Shown: positions 6,715 through 14,194, numbered from the stretch's first letter. The stretch: 20,821 nt of DNA from Erythrobacter sp. (GCA_002695185.1 NZOF01000134.1:1-20821); one strand, 5' to 3'. Program-made: numbers and translations. The notes: generated from the letters alone by a model not told the origin.

Positions 6715-7406
6715 CGCCGGATCTCCAGGAGCGGGATGGAGGTGATCGAGCCGAGCCGCTCGATATCGAGGGTGACGTCGAGCGTGTCAGTGTCGAAGCG
6801 AACCGGCACGTCGAATTCGAACCCGGCGGTGATGGTGGCGTCTGCGCCTGGAGGCGCATCGAAAGTCACCAAGCCAGCGGTTGTATCAACGGACCAGCCG
6901 CTTGCCTGCTCGACGCCATCGCTGGCGACGCGCACCGTGCCGACCACGGGCTTAGTGATGATTCGAGTCCAGGTCTGCGAGCCCGACGCGTAGGCCTTCA
7001 CCAGCTGAAACGCCGTCGTCGTGCCATCGCCTGTGCCGATGACCTGATCGGTCGCCGAAGGCATCTGCGATGGTGCGCAGGACTTCCAATCTGCCCAGTC
7101 CTTGAAGCGGAAGCCGAAAAGCCGTCCGTTCCGTGCCTCGAAGAAGGCGACAACCGCCGCCAGGTCGTCGGCGCGGCGGATGCCGTAGGCGACATCGTAG
7201 CGCCGGCGTGAGTTCGCCCAGCTGGCGTTGCGCTCCTCGTCGCCCGAGGCGAGTTCGACGATCTGGGTGCGCCGCTCGGGACCACCACGGGCGCCGCGGC
7301 TGATATCGTCGGGGAGGGTTGCGGGCTTGAAGGGGATGTTTTCCAGCGCGCGGGTGAGTTCGATGACCGAGAAGGCATCGGTGTCGAAGATGTCCATGGT
7401 GGGCAT
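6711..7406 (-). CDS. Chimeric phage protein: major capsid N-terminus joined to DUF2460 tail protein
   Basis: Residues 1-30 (MPTMDIFDTDAFSVIELTRA and on to FKPAT) match the start of the lambda-E-type major capsid protein, expected directly after a decoration protein. From about residue 31 (LPDDISRGARGGPERRTQIV) the rest matches DUF2460, a GTA/phage tail protein, with RRRYDVAYG and GRLFGFRFKDWADW as signatures. In intact phages the capsid, head-tail connector, tail tube and tape-measure genes lie between these two. The join near 7314 therefore deleted many kilobases while leaving the frame open. The DUF2460 part looks nearly complete; the capsid part is lost. The ATG at 7406 follows an AAGGA ribosome-binding site. 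Confidence 0.82.
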   Translation of the reverse strand: MPTMDIFDTDAFSVIELTRALENIPFKPATLPDDISRGARGGPERRTQIVELASGDEERNASWANSRRRYDVAYGIRRADDLAAVVAFFEARNGRLFGFRFKDWADWKSCAPSQMPSATDQVIGTGDGTTTAFQLVKAYASGSQTWTRIITKPVVGTVRVASDGVEQASGWSVDTTAGLVTFDAPPGADATITAGFEFDVPVRFDTDTLDVTLDIERLGSITSIPLLEIRR

Positions 7407-7433
7407 GGGAATGTCCTTTCAGCTTGTCAGGTG

Positions 7434-7811
7434 TCAGCGCACCAGGATGCCGGCGGCGGCGAGCGCGGTATGGGCGGCATCGATCTCGAGCTGGGTTGGC
7501 GTGCCGGCAAAGACCAGATCGTTGGCGTTGACGATGGCCGGGCCGCGCAGGAGCGCGACCGCCTCCACGTCGGCCGCTGTGGCATCGGCCTTGCCCCAGA
7601 GCACGGCGACGGCGGTCTCGGTGCCATCGGTGGCGGCCGGATCGTGAGCGGCGTATTTGCCGGTCGCCGTGATCTTGCCCAGCACCGTGCCGGGCTGCAG
7701 GATCGGGTTTGCGCCGCCGGTGGCGATGGTGACGACCTCGCGGGTGTAATCGCGGAAGGCCTCCCAGACGAGGAAGCCGCCGGGGTGGGTGGTCTCGGAA
7801 AGAACGGGCAT
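7434..7811 (-). CDS. Phage head decoration protein (lambda gpD-like)
   Basis: The 125-residue protein begins MPVLSETTHPGGFLVWEAFR and has the beta-rich body with LQPGTVLGKITATGKY typical of phage head decoration proteins (HDPD family). These trimerise on the capsid surface and stabilise the shell. It appears full length. Order is canonical: protease, decoration protein, capsid. However, both the protease and the capsid genes are damaged fusions here, so it has no functional capsid to bind in this window. Confidence 0.82.
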   Translation of the reverse strand: MPVLSETTHPGGFLVWEAFRDYTREVVTIATGGANPILQPGTVLGKITATGKYAAHDPAATDGTETAVAVLWGKADATAADVEAVALLRGPAIVNANDLVFAGTPTQLEIDAAHTALAAAGILVR

Positions 7812-7817
7812 CTGTAC

Positions 7818-8627
7818 TTATCCCTTGCGCTTGAAGGTGCGGTTGATGACGTCGCCCCAGGGCTTTGCCTGCGGCGCGGGCCCCGGTTGCGGGTGGGCGG
7901 CGGAGATGTCGGGATCGGCCGCGGCGCGGGCATCGATCAGCGCCTTGCGGATATCCTCGAGACTGATTTCCGCCTCGAGAAAGCCGGCGGCCATCTGCGG
8001 CTGACCCGCAAGGCGGCAGAGATCGACCACGGTCTTGGCGTAGGCCATGGCTTCCGTGCGGATGGCGGCGCGATCAGGTTCCGGATCGGCATTGGACCCG
8101 TTGGCAGGTTCCGGATCCGGTTCGACCGCAGTGGGATCGTCCTTCGCCTTCATCGCCACAACGATCGCTTCCGGCGCATTCCTGAACCCGCTCACATCGA
8201 AGCGCGCGGCCATCTTCACCGGCGCGGCCATGGTATCGGCGAGCCCCATGTCGATGGCTTCAGACGCATCAAACCAGGTCTCGGCCGCCATCAGGGTGGC
8301 AATCTCATCCTCCGCCTTGCCGGATTTCGCCGCGTAGCCCTTGATGAGCGCGCCCACGATCTTGTCGAGCGCCTCGGCCATGGCTCGCATGTCTGCCGCC
8401 GTGCCCATCACCAGCCCCGAGGGATCATGGATCATCAGAAAGGCGTTTTCCGGCATGACGATCTCATCACCCGCCATGGCAATGTAGGAGGCGGCCGAGG
8501 CGGCAATGCCGTCGATGCTCACGGTGACATTGCCGGCATGACGTTGCAGGGCGTTGTAGATCTCCTTCTCGAAGTAGCCGTAGATCGAGGCGATCGCGGC
8601 CTGCTGGTAGGGGCGCAGGGTCAGCAT
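7818..8627 (-). CDS. Chimeric phage protein: helicase N-terminus joined to ClpP-like prohead protease
   Basis: Residues 1-20 (MLTLRPYQQAAIASIYGYFE) are the typical start of a phage DEAD/DEAH-box helicase, just before where Walker A would come. From about residue 22 (EIYNALQRHAGNVTVSIDG) the sequence is a ClpP-family head-maturation protease, with nucleophile Ser44 in IAASAAS and His67 in LMIHDPSG. The protease segment carrying the Gly-Gly oxyanion strand (usually NSPGG) is missing, so catalysis is doubtful. The C-terminal 100 residues are a Pro/Asp-rich linker and helical tail. In intact phages the rest of the helicase, terminase and portal genes lie between the two parts. The ATG at 8627 overlaps the upstream stop. 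Confidence 0.83.
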   Translation of the reverse strand: MLTLRPYQQAAIASIYGYFEKEIYNALQRHAGNVTVSIDGIAASAASYIAMAGDEIVMPENAFLMIHDPSGLVMGTAADMRAMAEALDKIVGALIKGYAAKSGKAEDEIATLMAAETWFDASEAIDMGLADTMAAPVKMAARFDVSGFRNAPEAIVVAMKAKDDPTAVEPDPEPANGSNADPEPDRAAIRTEAMAYAKTVVDLCRLAGQPQMAAGFLEAEISLEDIRKALIDARAAADPDISAAHPQPGPAPQAKPWGDVINRTFKRKG

Positions 8628-9442
8628 GCGGCGGTCTCCTTCTCGCGGGCGTCGTTGGTCCAGGGGGAGCCGTCACGCATGCGGTAGGAGACGAAGTCCT
8701 CGCCTGCGTCGCTCACCTCGCCGGGGACGAGATCGGGGATGAACAGGTGCCGGCCGCAGGCGCGACGCTGGTCGGCAGGGTCGAGCAACCGGTCGTGGCG
8801 CGCGCAGTGCCAGCCGCCTTCGATGGGCGTGGAATGCAGGCAGGACCGGCAGGTGACGGCCGCGGCGTCCTCGCCGTGGCAGAGCCCGTGGTGGTCGCAG
8901 AACCGGCACTCGAACCAGGCGGGATCCGCGCTGATCCGCTCGGGCGGGTGCTGGGCGAAGATGATCCGCCGCGCCTTTTCCAGGAGGCGCTCGCCCGTCT
9001 CGGGGTCGGCCGGAACGCGCTCGATGTGCAGCGCGTCGGTGTCCTTGCAGACCGCGACGTAGAGCGCCCGCGTGATGCCGGTCAGGTGCATGTACACCTG
9101 CATCTGCGCGGCGTGCTGGGGCTTGGCGAGCGCAACGCCCTTGGCGATCAGCTCGGCAAAGCTCTTCGCGGAATGCGTCTTGAACTCGACGACGTGCCAG
9201 GTCTTCGGCGCTTCGAGCAGACCGAGGGCGACGGCGTCGAGCGAGCCGCCGAAATGCCCGCCATGCGCCTCGACGCGGAACTGCCGCCCGGTATCGGGAT
9301 CGACCTCCAGCACCGTCGCGCCGGTGGCGCGCAGGTCGCGGACGAGCCGGGCCTCTTCCAGCTGGCCGGTCTCGAACAGCCGCAGGATGCGGCCGGTGTG
9401 CCGCGAAGTTGTCGCCCAGCGGAAATCGTACCAGAGCGCACG
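8621..9442 (-). pseudogene. Phage PD-(D/E)XK nuclease, 5'-truncated
   Basis: About 273 residues remain of a phage PD-(D/E)XK exonuclease-like protein. It starts mid-protein at ALWYDFRWATTSRHTGRILR. The nuclease core is visible: GGHFGGSLDAVALG, then WHVVEFKTHSAKSF, with the acidic residue and E-x-K pair. A Cys-rich C-terminal part follows (ECRFCDHHGLC, TCRSC, HCARHD), reminiscent of Cas4/AddB-type Fe-S or zinc clusters. The family start (about 25-30 residues) is missing. The frame stays open to 9673, but that part is antisense to the recombinase remnant. It overlaps the helicase-protease chimera by seven bases, the usual nuclease-helicase order in these phages. Confidence 0.8.
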
Positions 9443-9445
9443 GGC

Positions 9446-9694
9446 ACGCAAGCCTTGGCGGCGCTGAAAGAGGATCAGGCCGGGATTTCCGAGGCCGATG
9501 CCGTCGCGGCCCTGCATGACTTCGACGCCCTCTGGGCGCAGCTGTTTCCCGCCGAACAGGCCCGGATCATTCAGTTGGTCGTGCGGCGCGTCACCGTCAC
9601 TGCCGCTGGGCTGGAGGTGGATATCCGGCGCGAGGGCATTTCGAGTGTGATCCGCGAGATGGTCGCGCCGCACAATCTGGAGGCCGCTGAATGA
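9446..9694 (+). pseudogene. Serine recombinase, C-terminal remnant
   Basis: The last ~82 codons of a large serine recombinase remain. LAALKEDQAGISEADAVAAL is followed by FDALWAQLFPAEQARIIQLV and EVDIRREGISSVIREM, the characteristic end of resolvase-type integrases of alphaproteobacterial islands. The catalytic Ser domain and zinc-ribbon domain are absent. Upstream, the plus-strand frame stays open, but that is antisense to the phage nuclease. The stop overlaps the next gene by ATGA. It marks an integrative element that once sat here; the gene cannot act now. Confidence 0.82.
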
Positions 9695-10074
9695 CCGGAC
9701 CCAATGACACGATCCGGGTGTTGATCCCGCTGAACGTTCGCAAAAAGAACGGTCGCCCGAAAATCCTGCCGCCCGCCGACTACCGCCCCAGCGAGGACCG
9801 AGCGCAGGACCCGCATATCCTGCGCGCCATCGGCCGCGCGTGGAGCTGGCGCCGACGCATGGAAGCAGGCGAGTTTGCCACGATCCAGGAACTGGCCGAG
9901 GCGGTCGATTTGGCCGAACGCCACGTCAGCCGCCAGCTGCGGCTGGCCTATCTCGCGCCTGAGGTTCTGAAGCGGTTGACCTGTGGCCGCGAGGCGTCGG
10001 CGGTGAGCCTGTATGACCTGTGTTTTCTGGCGGGGGAGACTTGGGGGGAGCAAGCATGGAAAGCGTTTGCGTAA
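9691..10074 (+). CDS. HTH-containing partner protein of serine recombinases
   Basis: The 127-residue protein starts MTGPNDTIRVLIPLNVRKKN and contains a helix-turn-helix-like segment around residues 68-92 (ATIQELAEAVDLAERHVSRQ then LRLAYLAPEV). Its start overlaps the recombinase stop by ATGA, the arrangement usual for this small family behind serine recombinases. It may bind DNA and act as a recombination-directionality or regulatory factor; that function is inferred. The C-terminal GETWGEQAWKAFA is a variant of the usual W-x-x-Q ending, and the gene looks full length. Confidence 0.75.
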   Translation: MTGPNDTIRVLIPLNVRKKNGRPKILPPADYRPSEDRAQDPHILRAIGRAWSWRRRMEAGEFATIQELAEAVDLAERHVSRQLRLAYLAPEVLKRLTCGREASAVSLYDLCFLAGETWGEQAWKAFA

Positions 10075-10128
10075 GGAAGGCACGCCGAATTTTCTGGCGC
10101 GGGTCAAATTCGTCAAAGTGCTGTGATT

Positions 10129-10749
10129 TCAGCGGTGATTGCTTTGGCCAGCTTTTTCGAAGACGATACCGTAGTGAAAAGGCGGCAGCTCGACTAGGCT
10201 GGCAAGTCGGAAACCAGCGCGCTCAACGATTCGCTGTACGGTTTCGGGTGACATCCGCAATTCGGTCTTTGGCCCCCGCGGTTTGCCTAGAACCTGTGTA
10301 TCTTCGCGTGTGGCCGGATACCAGTTCACGATTCCCAGCTTCCCACCAGGTTTGAGCACTTTGGCGACCGCCTCCACGATCGATGTCTTGTCAGGGATGC
10401 CGTGAAAGGTGTTCGCGATGAGAACATAGTCGGCCTTTTCAGGAATGATGTTGGCTACATCACGCGCATCAGCAAGGATCAAATCTCTGACCGTGGCGCC
10501 TTGCTGGTTGAGAGCCTCTCGTGTCTGGTCCAACATGTTCGGATCAAGGTCTACCGCGAACAGATTTCCCTTCACGATCTTCGCAAGGGGCGCTGTGAAG
10601 TAGCCGTCGCCACTGCAGAGGTCCACGACGGTCATATGATCTTTGATCCCGATCTTACGAAGCGTTTCTTCGGGTTCAGGCCATAGCTCTTGCCACCAAT
10701 CGCGATCGGGCATCGCTGTGGCGGGGAATATCAAATCCGGATCTACCAT
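10129..10749 (-). CDS. Class I SAM-dependent methyltransferase
   Basis: The 206-residue protein has SAM-binding motif I VVDLCSGDGYFT (about 41-52), acidic motif II FAVDLDP (64-70), motif IV region YVLIANTFHGIPD and motif VI LKPGGKLGIVNW. The fold is ubiE-like. The substrate is unknown; position at the end of a sulfur/rhodanese operon suggests a small molecule or a thiol or metalloid species, but that is inference. An AAGGCC purine-rich sequence lies about 10 bases upstream of the ATG. It follows the DsrE-like gene by 28 bases on the same strand. Confidence 0.85.
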   Translation of the reverse strand: MVDPDLIFPATAMPDRDWWQELWPEPEETLRKIGIKDHMTVVDLCSGDGYFTAPLAKIVKGNLFAVDLDPNMLDQTREALNQQGATVRDLILADARDVANIIPEKADYVLIANTFHGIPDKTSIVEAVAKVLKPGGKLGIVNWYPATREDTQVLGKPRGPKTELRMSPETVQRIVERAGFRLASLVELPPFHYGIVFEKAGQSNHR

Positions 10750-10777
10750 TTGGTCGGCCTTCTTTTGTTGGCAATCG

Positions 10778-11131
10778 TCAGAATACGAGGACTTTATCCG
10801 CCGAGATGGTTTCCTCGGCCAACTCTGGCATGGTGCTCCTTGCCGCGCCGTCGATAATATCTTCGTCAGTCATGCCCCGCGCATCCATACAGGTCCCGCA
10901 GATCAGCACGCGCCCCTTGCCGATGATCACACGCTTCAGCATGCGTTCCATGTTGTAGTAGCCATCGGGCGTCTTCTGTCCCTTGCGGGCGGAGACAATG
11001 GCATCAGCCATCAGGAATACCGTGACGGTTCCCTCTGGCTCGGCCTTCATCAGCGCATGCGCCAAGCGCAAGGCGTTGTAGCCGCGTTCGCTGCCATAGG
11101 GCGGGTCGTTCAGTATGAACAGGGTTTTCAT
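10778..11131 (-). CDS. DsrE/DsrF-like sulfur-relay protein
   Basis: The 117-residue DsrE-like protein begins MKTLFILNDPPYGSERGYNA and carries the conserved cysteines Cys78 and Cys81 in LICGTCMDARGM. In DsrE/TusD-type proteins the second conserved Cys accepts and passes on persulfide sulfur. The protein is cytoplasmic with no signal. It lies between a periplasmic rhodanese and a methyltransferase gene in a same-strand operon, which fits handling of sulfane sulfur. There is no full dsr or tus set nearby, so it is more likely part of sulfide/persulfide detoxification than of dissimilatory sulfur oxidation or tRNA thiolation. Confidence 0.86.
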   Translation of the reverse strand: MKTLFILNDPPYGSERGYNALRLAHALMKAEPEGTVTVFLMADAIVSARKGQKTPDGYYNMERMLKRVIIGKGRVLICGTCMDARGMTDEDIIDGAARSTMPELAEETISADKVLVF

Positions 11132-11198
11132 GTTTCACTCCGCAATTCATCGCATGGTTCTGGCGCCCTGCCGCGAGGATGGAAGGGCATCCTATTGA

Positions 11199-11624
11199 TC
11201 ATGGTTTGTAGGCCGCGTCCTGCTGCCAGCCGGTGAAGCCGGTTTGAAGCACCACCACATTGTCGCGCCCTGCGACCCGGAGGGCGAAGGCCGCCTGGGC
11301 CGACAAACTTCCGGTGTTGCAGAACAGGATTGTCTTGCGATCCGTTGGAATCTCGTCGATCCGGTCCAGCACCTCGCGCCATTCGATATTGACCGCCCCC
11401 GGAATGGTCGCCGCCGCAAATTGCTCGGCGTCGCGCGTATCGACGAACAGAACGCTTTCGAACACCTCCTGGTCGATCTGCTGCGGCAGGATGATCCCGG
11501 CCTCGTATTCCGAGAACATCATGTATTCCTGCATCGCCTCGATGGCGTCATCGTTGGCGAACGCCGGATGGGCGAGCGAGGCCAGCGAAGCCACCGCAGC
11601 GGCGGCGATCGTACGTGTGATCAT
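11199..11624 (-). CDS. Periplasmic single-domain rhodanese
   Basis: The 141-residue product has an N-terminal signal peptide with probable cleavage after AFA (residue 23). It then has a complete rhodanese domain: VLFVDTRDAEQFAAATIPGA near 58-77 and active-site loop starting at Cys102 (FCNTGSLSA). Rhodaneses move sulfane sulfur from thiosulfate or persulfides to acceptors. A longer frame reaches 11819, but the ATG at 11624 follows GAGGAG and begins the signal peptide. It sits 16 bases after the VTT-rhodanese stop. An insert with Met-rich AMQEYMMFSEYEAGIILPQQ precedes the catalytic domain; its role is unknown. Confidence 0.9.
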   Translation of the reverse strand: MITRTIAAAAVASLASLAHPAFANDDAIEAMQEYMMFSEYEAGIILPQQIDQEVFESVLFVDTRDAEQFAAATIPGAVNIEWREVLDRIDEIPTDRKTILFCNTGSLSAQAAFALRVAGRDNVVVLQTGFTGWQQDAAYKP

Positions 11625-11640
11625 CGGGTTTCTCCTCGTT

Positions 11641-12615
11641 TCAATGAACCTCGTAGCCAAGTTCGTTCCAGCGCACCATTCCACCGCGTAGCACCGACAG
11701 GTTCTCGAAACCGGCATCCCGAAGCTGGATTTCTGCAGCGGCGGAACGGCGATCTGTGCGGCAGACCGCAATGATTGCATCGGCTGTCTTCTCTCTGACG
11801 TCGGCCAAACGATCGGCAAGCTCCTCCAGCGGCACGTTGAGTGCGCCCGCGATGTGGCCGTGCTCGCCAGTGAACTCCTCTGGTTTCCGCACGTCGAGAA
11901 CCAGAACCCGTTCGCCGTTTTGCAGCCTTGTCAGAAGCTCTTCCGCCTCAAGCCATGGGGTTTCGTCGCCTCGAATTCGCTTGATCAGGCGAGGGAGCAG
12001 GGCGATTGCCGCAAGAAGCCCAAGAGCCAGCAGCCCGTAGCGAATGGAACTGGAGTTGCCCCCAATGGCTTCTCGACCGGCATGGCCGAGCCATGTGTAG
12101 GCAAGTGCGCCCGGCGCCATCGTGACAAACGACGTGACCACGTAGGACAGGAAAGGGATGCGGGTCAGGCCAAGCGCGTAGTTGGTCAGGTTGAACGGAA
12201 ACAACGGCACGAGTCTCACGAAGGCAACGAAGCGCCAGCCCTCGGCCTCAACGCCCTGGATCATTCGTTTCAGGCGCCCACCTGTCTTTTTTGAAACCCA
12301 ATCGCCAGCGAGATAACGCGCGACAAGGAAGGCAATCCCCGCACCGATCGTAGCCCCGGTCAGGTTCAGAAGCGTGCCCCACACCGGGCCGAACATCGCG
12401 CCACCAGCCAGCGCGAACAGCGAACCAGGCGCAAACAGGACCGTGCCGATGGCGTAGAGGGCAATATAGGCCAGCGGCGCCAGAATACCGAGACCGTCGA
12501 GCCATGCGTCCAGCAAGGCCGGATCAAGCTTGTCTCGATTCAGGGCTACGGCTGTGATCGCCACCGTGACCACAAGCAGCAGGATCAGCCGTGAATGGCG
12601 GCGTGACTTTTCCAT
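11641..12615 (-). CDS. TVP38/TMEM64 (VTT) membrane protein fused to a C-terminal rhodanese domain
   Basis: The 324-residue protein has an N-terminal membrane helix and a VTT/DedA-like membrane domain (about 45-210) with the glycine-rich FAPGSLFALAGGAMFGPVWG and a re-entrant-like segment LVPLFPFNLTNYALGLTRIP. A last helix lies near 185-205. Residues about 225-324 form a cytoplasmic rhodanese domain: RVLVLDVRKPEEFTGEHGHI, active Cys285 in AVCRTDRRSA, ending LRGGMVRWNELGYEVH. The fusion suggests a transporter or scramblase-type protein tied to persulfide chemistry; the transported species is unknown. It starts two bases from the stop of the upstream gene, so translation is probably coupled. Confidence 0.9.
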   Translation of the reverse strand: MEKSRRHSRLILLLVVTVAITAVALNRDKLDPALLDAWLDGLGILAPLAYIALYAIGTVLFAPGSLFALAGGAMFGPVWGTLLNLTGATIGAGIAFLVARYLAGDWVSKKTGGRLKRMIQGVEAEGWRFVAFVRLVPLFPFNLTNYALGLTRIPFLSYVVTSFVTMAPGALAYTWLGHAGREAIGGNSSSIRYGLLALGLLAAIALLPRLIKRIRGDETPWLEAEELLTRLQNGERVLVLDVRKPEEFTGEHGHIAGALNVPLEELADRLADVREKTADAIIAVCRTDRRSAAAEIQLRDAGFENLSVLRGGMVRWNELGYEVH

Positions 12616-12616
12616 G

Positions 12617-13453
12617 TTATTTCTCCTGATCGCGAGGATCGGGACCGCTGGCAGGACCGCGCAGCGGCTGGATGAGCATCTTGTCGAGCCAAAGGTCGCG
12701 CACCGTGCGGAACTGTTCGAAGCCGATGGTCATGCCCTCATGCCCGCCCTTTGGCTGGGCGGTGTAGGTGCCAAGAAGGCGATCCCACCAAGGCAGGTTG
12801 AAGCCGTAGTTGCTGTCGGTTTCCGAACGGATGATCGAATGATGCACGCGGTGCATGTCGGGCGTCACCACGAAGAGCCGCAGCACCCTGTCCACCTTTT
12901 CGGGCAGGCGAATGTTGGAATGGTTGAACATCGCAGTGGCGTTCAGGATCACTTCGAAGATCAGGACCGCGACGGCGGGCGGACCAAGGGCGACGACGAC
13001 TCCCATCTTGATCCCCATCGACAGGAGGATTTCGATCGGGTGGAACCTGAGCCCCGTGGTCACATCAAATCCGAGATCGGCATGATGCATTCGGTGTAGC
13101 CGCCAAAGGGCCGGGACAGCGTGAAACAGGACGTGCTGGAGGTAGATCGCGAAGTCGAGCGCCACGATTGAGACGACGATCGCCACCCAGCCCGGCACCT
13201 CGAAGATATTGAATAGGCCCCAACCGTTCTGTTCTGCCAGCAAGGCAAGCCCAACGGCAGCAATCGGGTAGGTCAGACGCACCAGGATGGTGTCGATGAC
13301 GACGAGGCCGAGGTTGTTGGTCCACCGGATGAGCCGGGGGATTTCGATCCTGCGACGGGGTGCGGCGATCTCCCACAGGGCCATCGCGCCGAGGATGCCC
13401 AGAAAGAAGGCAAGGCGGATCGTTGGCTCATTGGCCAGGATTGTGTCAGTCAT
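12617..13453 (-). CDS. Sterol desaturase / fatty-acid hydroxylase superfamily membrane protein
   Basis: The 278-residue membrane protein has the di-iron histidine clusters of the superfamily: H107-x3-H111 (HVLFH), H120-x2-H123-H124 (HRMHH), H138 (RFHPIE), H178 (FNHSN) and H201-x2-H204-H205 (HRVHH). Hydrophobic helices lie near 12-30, 48-75 and 88-106, and another near 150-172. It would use a di-iron centre and O2 to hydroxylate or desaturate a lipid. It is the first gene of the operon divergent from the ArsR-rhodanese regulator, so it is probably derepressed with the sulfur genes. Its lipid substrate and its link to sulfur are unknown. Confidence 0.88.
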   Translation of the reverse strand: MTDTILANEPTIRLAFFLGILGAMALWEIAAPRRRIEIPRLIRWTNNLGLVVIDTILVRLTYPIAAVGLALLAEQNGWGLFNIFEVPGWVAIVVSIVALDFAIYLQHVLFHAVPALWRLHRMHHADLGFDVTTGLRFHPIEILLSMGIKMGVVVALGPPAVAVLIFEVILNATAMFNHSNIRLPEKVDRVLRLFVVTPDMHRVHHSIIRSETDSNYGFNLPWWDRLLGTYTAQPKGGHEGMTIGFEQFRTVRDLWLDKMLIQPLRGPASGPDPRDQEK

Positions 13454-13534
13454 GAACTTGCTTTCTTGTGATCTGCCGACTCAGGCACTACATTCAAGTT
13501 ATCGCTTGAATGATATATTGGAGGGGCCGCTGAA
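13454..13534. promoter_or_regulatory. Divergent promoter region with inverted-repeat operator
   Basis: A perfect 8-bp inverted repeat, CATTCAAG (13491-13498) and CTTGAATG (13505-13512), is separated by six bases. A possible -10 element TATATT lies at 13514-13519, just before the ribosome-binding site GGAGGG of the regulator gene, so the repeat covers the likely promoter. ATTCAA/TTGAAT arms are typical of ArsR-family operators. Binding by the adjacent ArsR-rhodanese protein would repress both directions. This is inference from symmetry and position. Confidence 0.75.
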
Positions 13535-14194
13535 ATGTCAATCGGGCCGAAGCAACAGCTGTTCGACGAGTTCGCCACGATCGCGAAGGCCATCGGCAAC
13601 GGTGGACGGATCGAGATCCTTGAACACCTGTCTCAGACCGAAAAGAGCGTCGATGCGCTGGCCGAGGCAATTGGCCTGACCGTGGCCAACACCTCGCAGC
13701 ATCTCCAGCACCTGAAGCGCGCAGGTCTGGTGAGATCCCGCCGTGCAGGGAAATACGTGCTTTATCGTGTGGCTGGCGATGAAGTTGTCGAACTGATGCA
13801 GATGTTGTTCCGGCTCGGCGAGAAGAACCTTGCCGAGGTGGATCGGGTGTTGCGGGGGTATTTTCACGAACGCGATTCCATGGAGCCCGTCTCACATGAT
13901 GACCTGCTGCGCCGTTCCAGGGACGGGCTGGTCACAGTGTTGGACGTGCGCCCAAGTGAGGAGTATGCCGCAGGCCATATCCCCGGCGCGGTCAATATCC
14001 CCTTGAAGGAACTGGAGACCCGTTTGTCAGAGCTGGATACTGGCAAGGAAGTTATCGCCTACTGCCGTGGTCCGTATTGCGTGCTTTCGTTCGAAGCCGT
14101 GGCGGCGCTGCGGGGCAAAGGTCTCAATGCGCGTCGCCTTGAAGATGGGTTGCCAGAGTGGCGCGCTGCCGGGTTGCCTTTAGAGTGTTCCTGA
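13535..14194 (+). CDS. ArsR-family regulator fused to a rhodanese domain
   Basis: The 219-residue protein has a winged-helix ArsR domain (about 8-95; recognition region VANTSQHLQHLKRAGLVRSR, wing RAGKYVLYRV). A rhodanese domain follows (about 118-216) with VTVLDVRPSEEYAAGHIPGA and active loop Cys177-RGPY-Cys182. The only cysteines are 177, 182 and 218; the DNA-binding domain has none, so it cannot use the intradomain dithiol of SqrR/BigR-type sensors. Persulfidation in the rhodanese loop is the likely signal. GGAGGG lies 8-13 bases upstream of the ATG. It is divergent from the sulfur operon and shares the operator repeat with it. Confidence 0.92.
   Translation: MSIGPKQQLFDEFATIAKAIGNGGRIEILEHLSQTEKSVDALAEAIGLTVANTSQHLQHLKRAGLVRSRRAGKYVLYRVAGDEVVELMQMLFRLGEKNLAEVDRVLRGYFHERDSMEPVSHDDLLRRSRDGLVTVLDVRPSEEYAAGHIPGAVNIPLKELETRLSELDTGKEVIAYCRGPYCVLSFEAVAALRGKGLNARRLEDGLPEWRAAGLPLECS

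Noticed and set aside
7431..8687. Plus-strand open frame (418 codons) opposite decoration protein and protease
   Set aside because: Antisense shadow of two recognised phage genes; composition is His/Arg/Gly-rich without motifs.
8747..9445. Plus-strand frame upstream of the recombinase remnant
   Set aside because: It is antisense to the PD-(D/E)XK nuclease. Only the part from about 9446 onward matches a recombinase.
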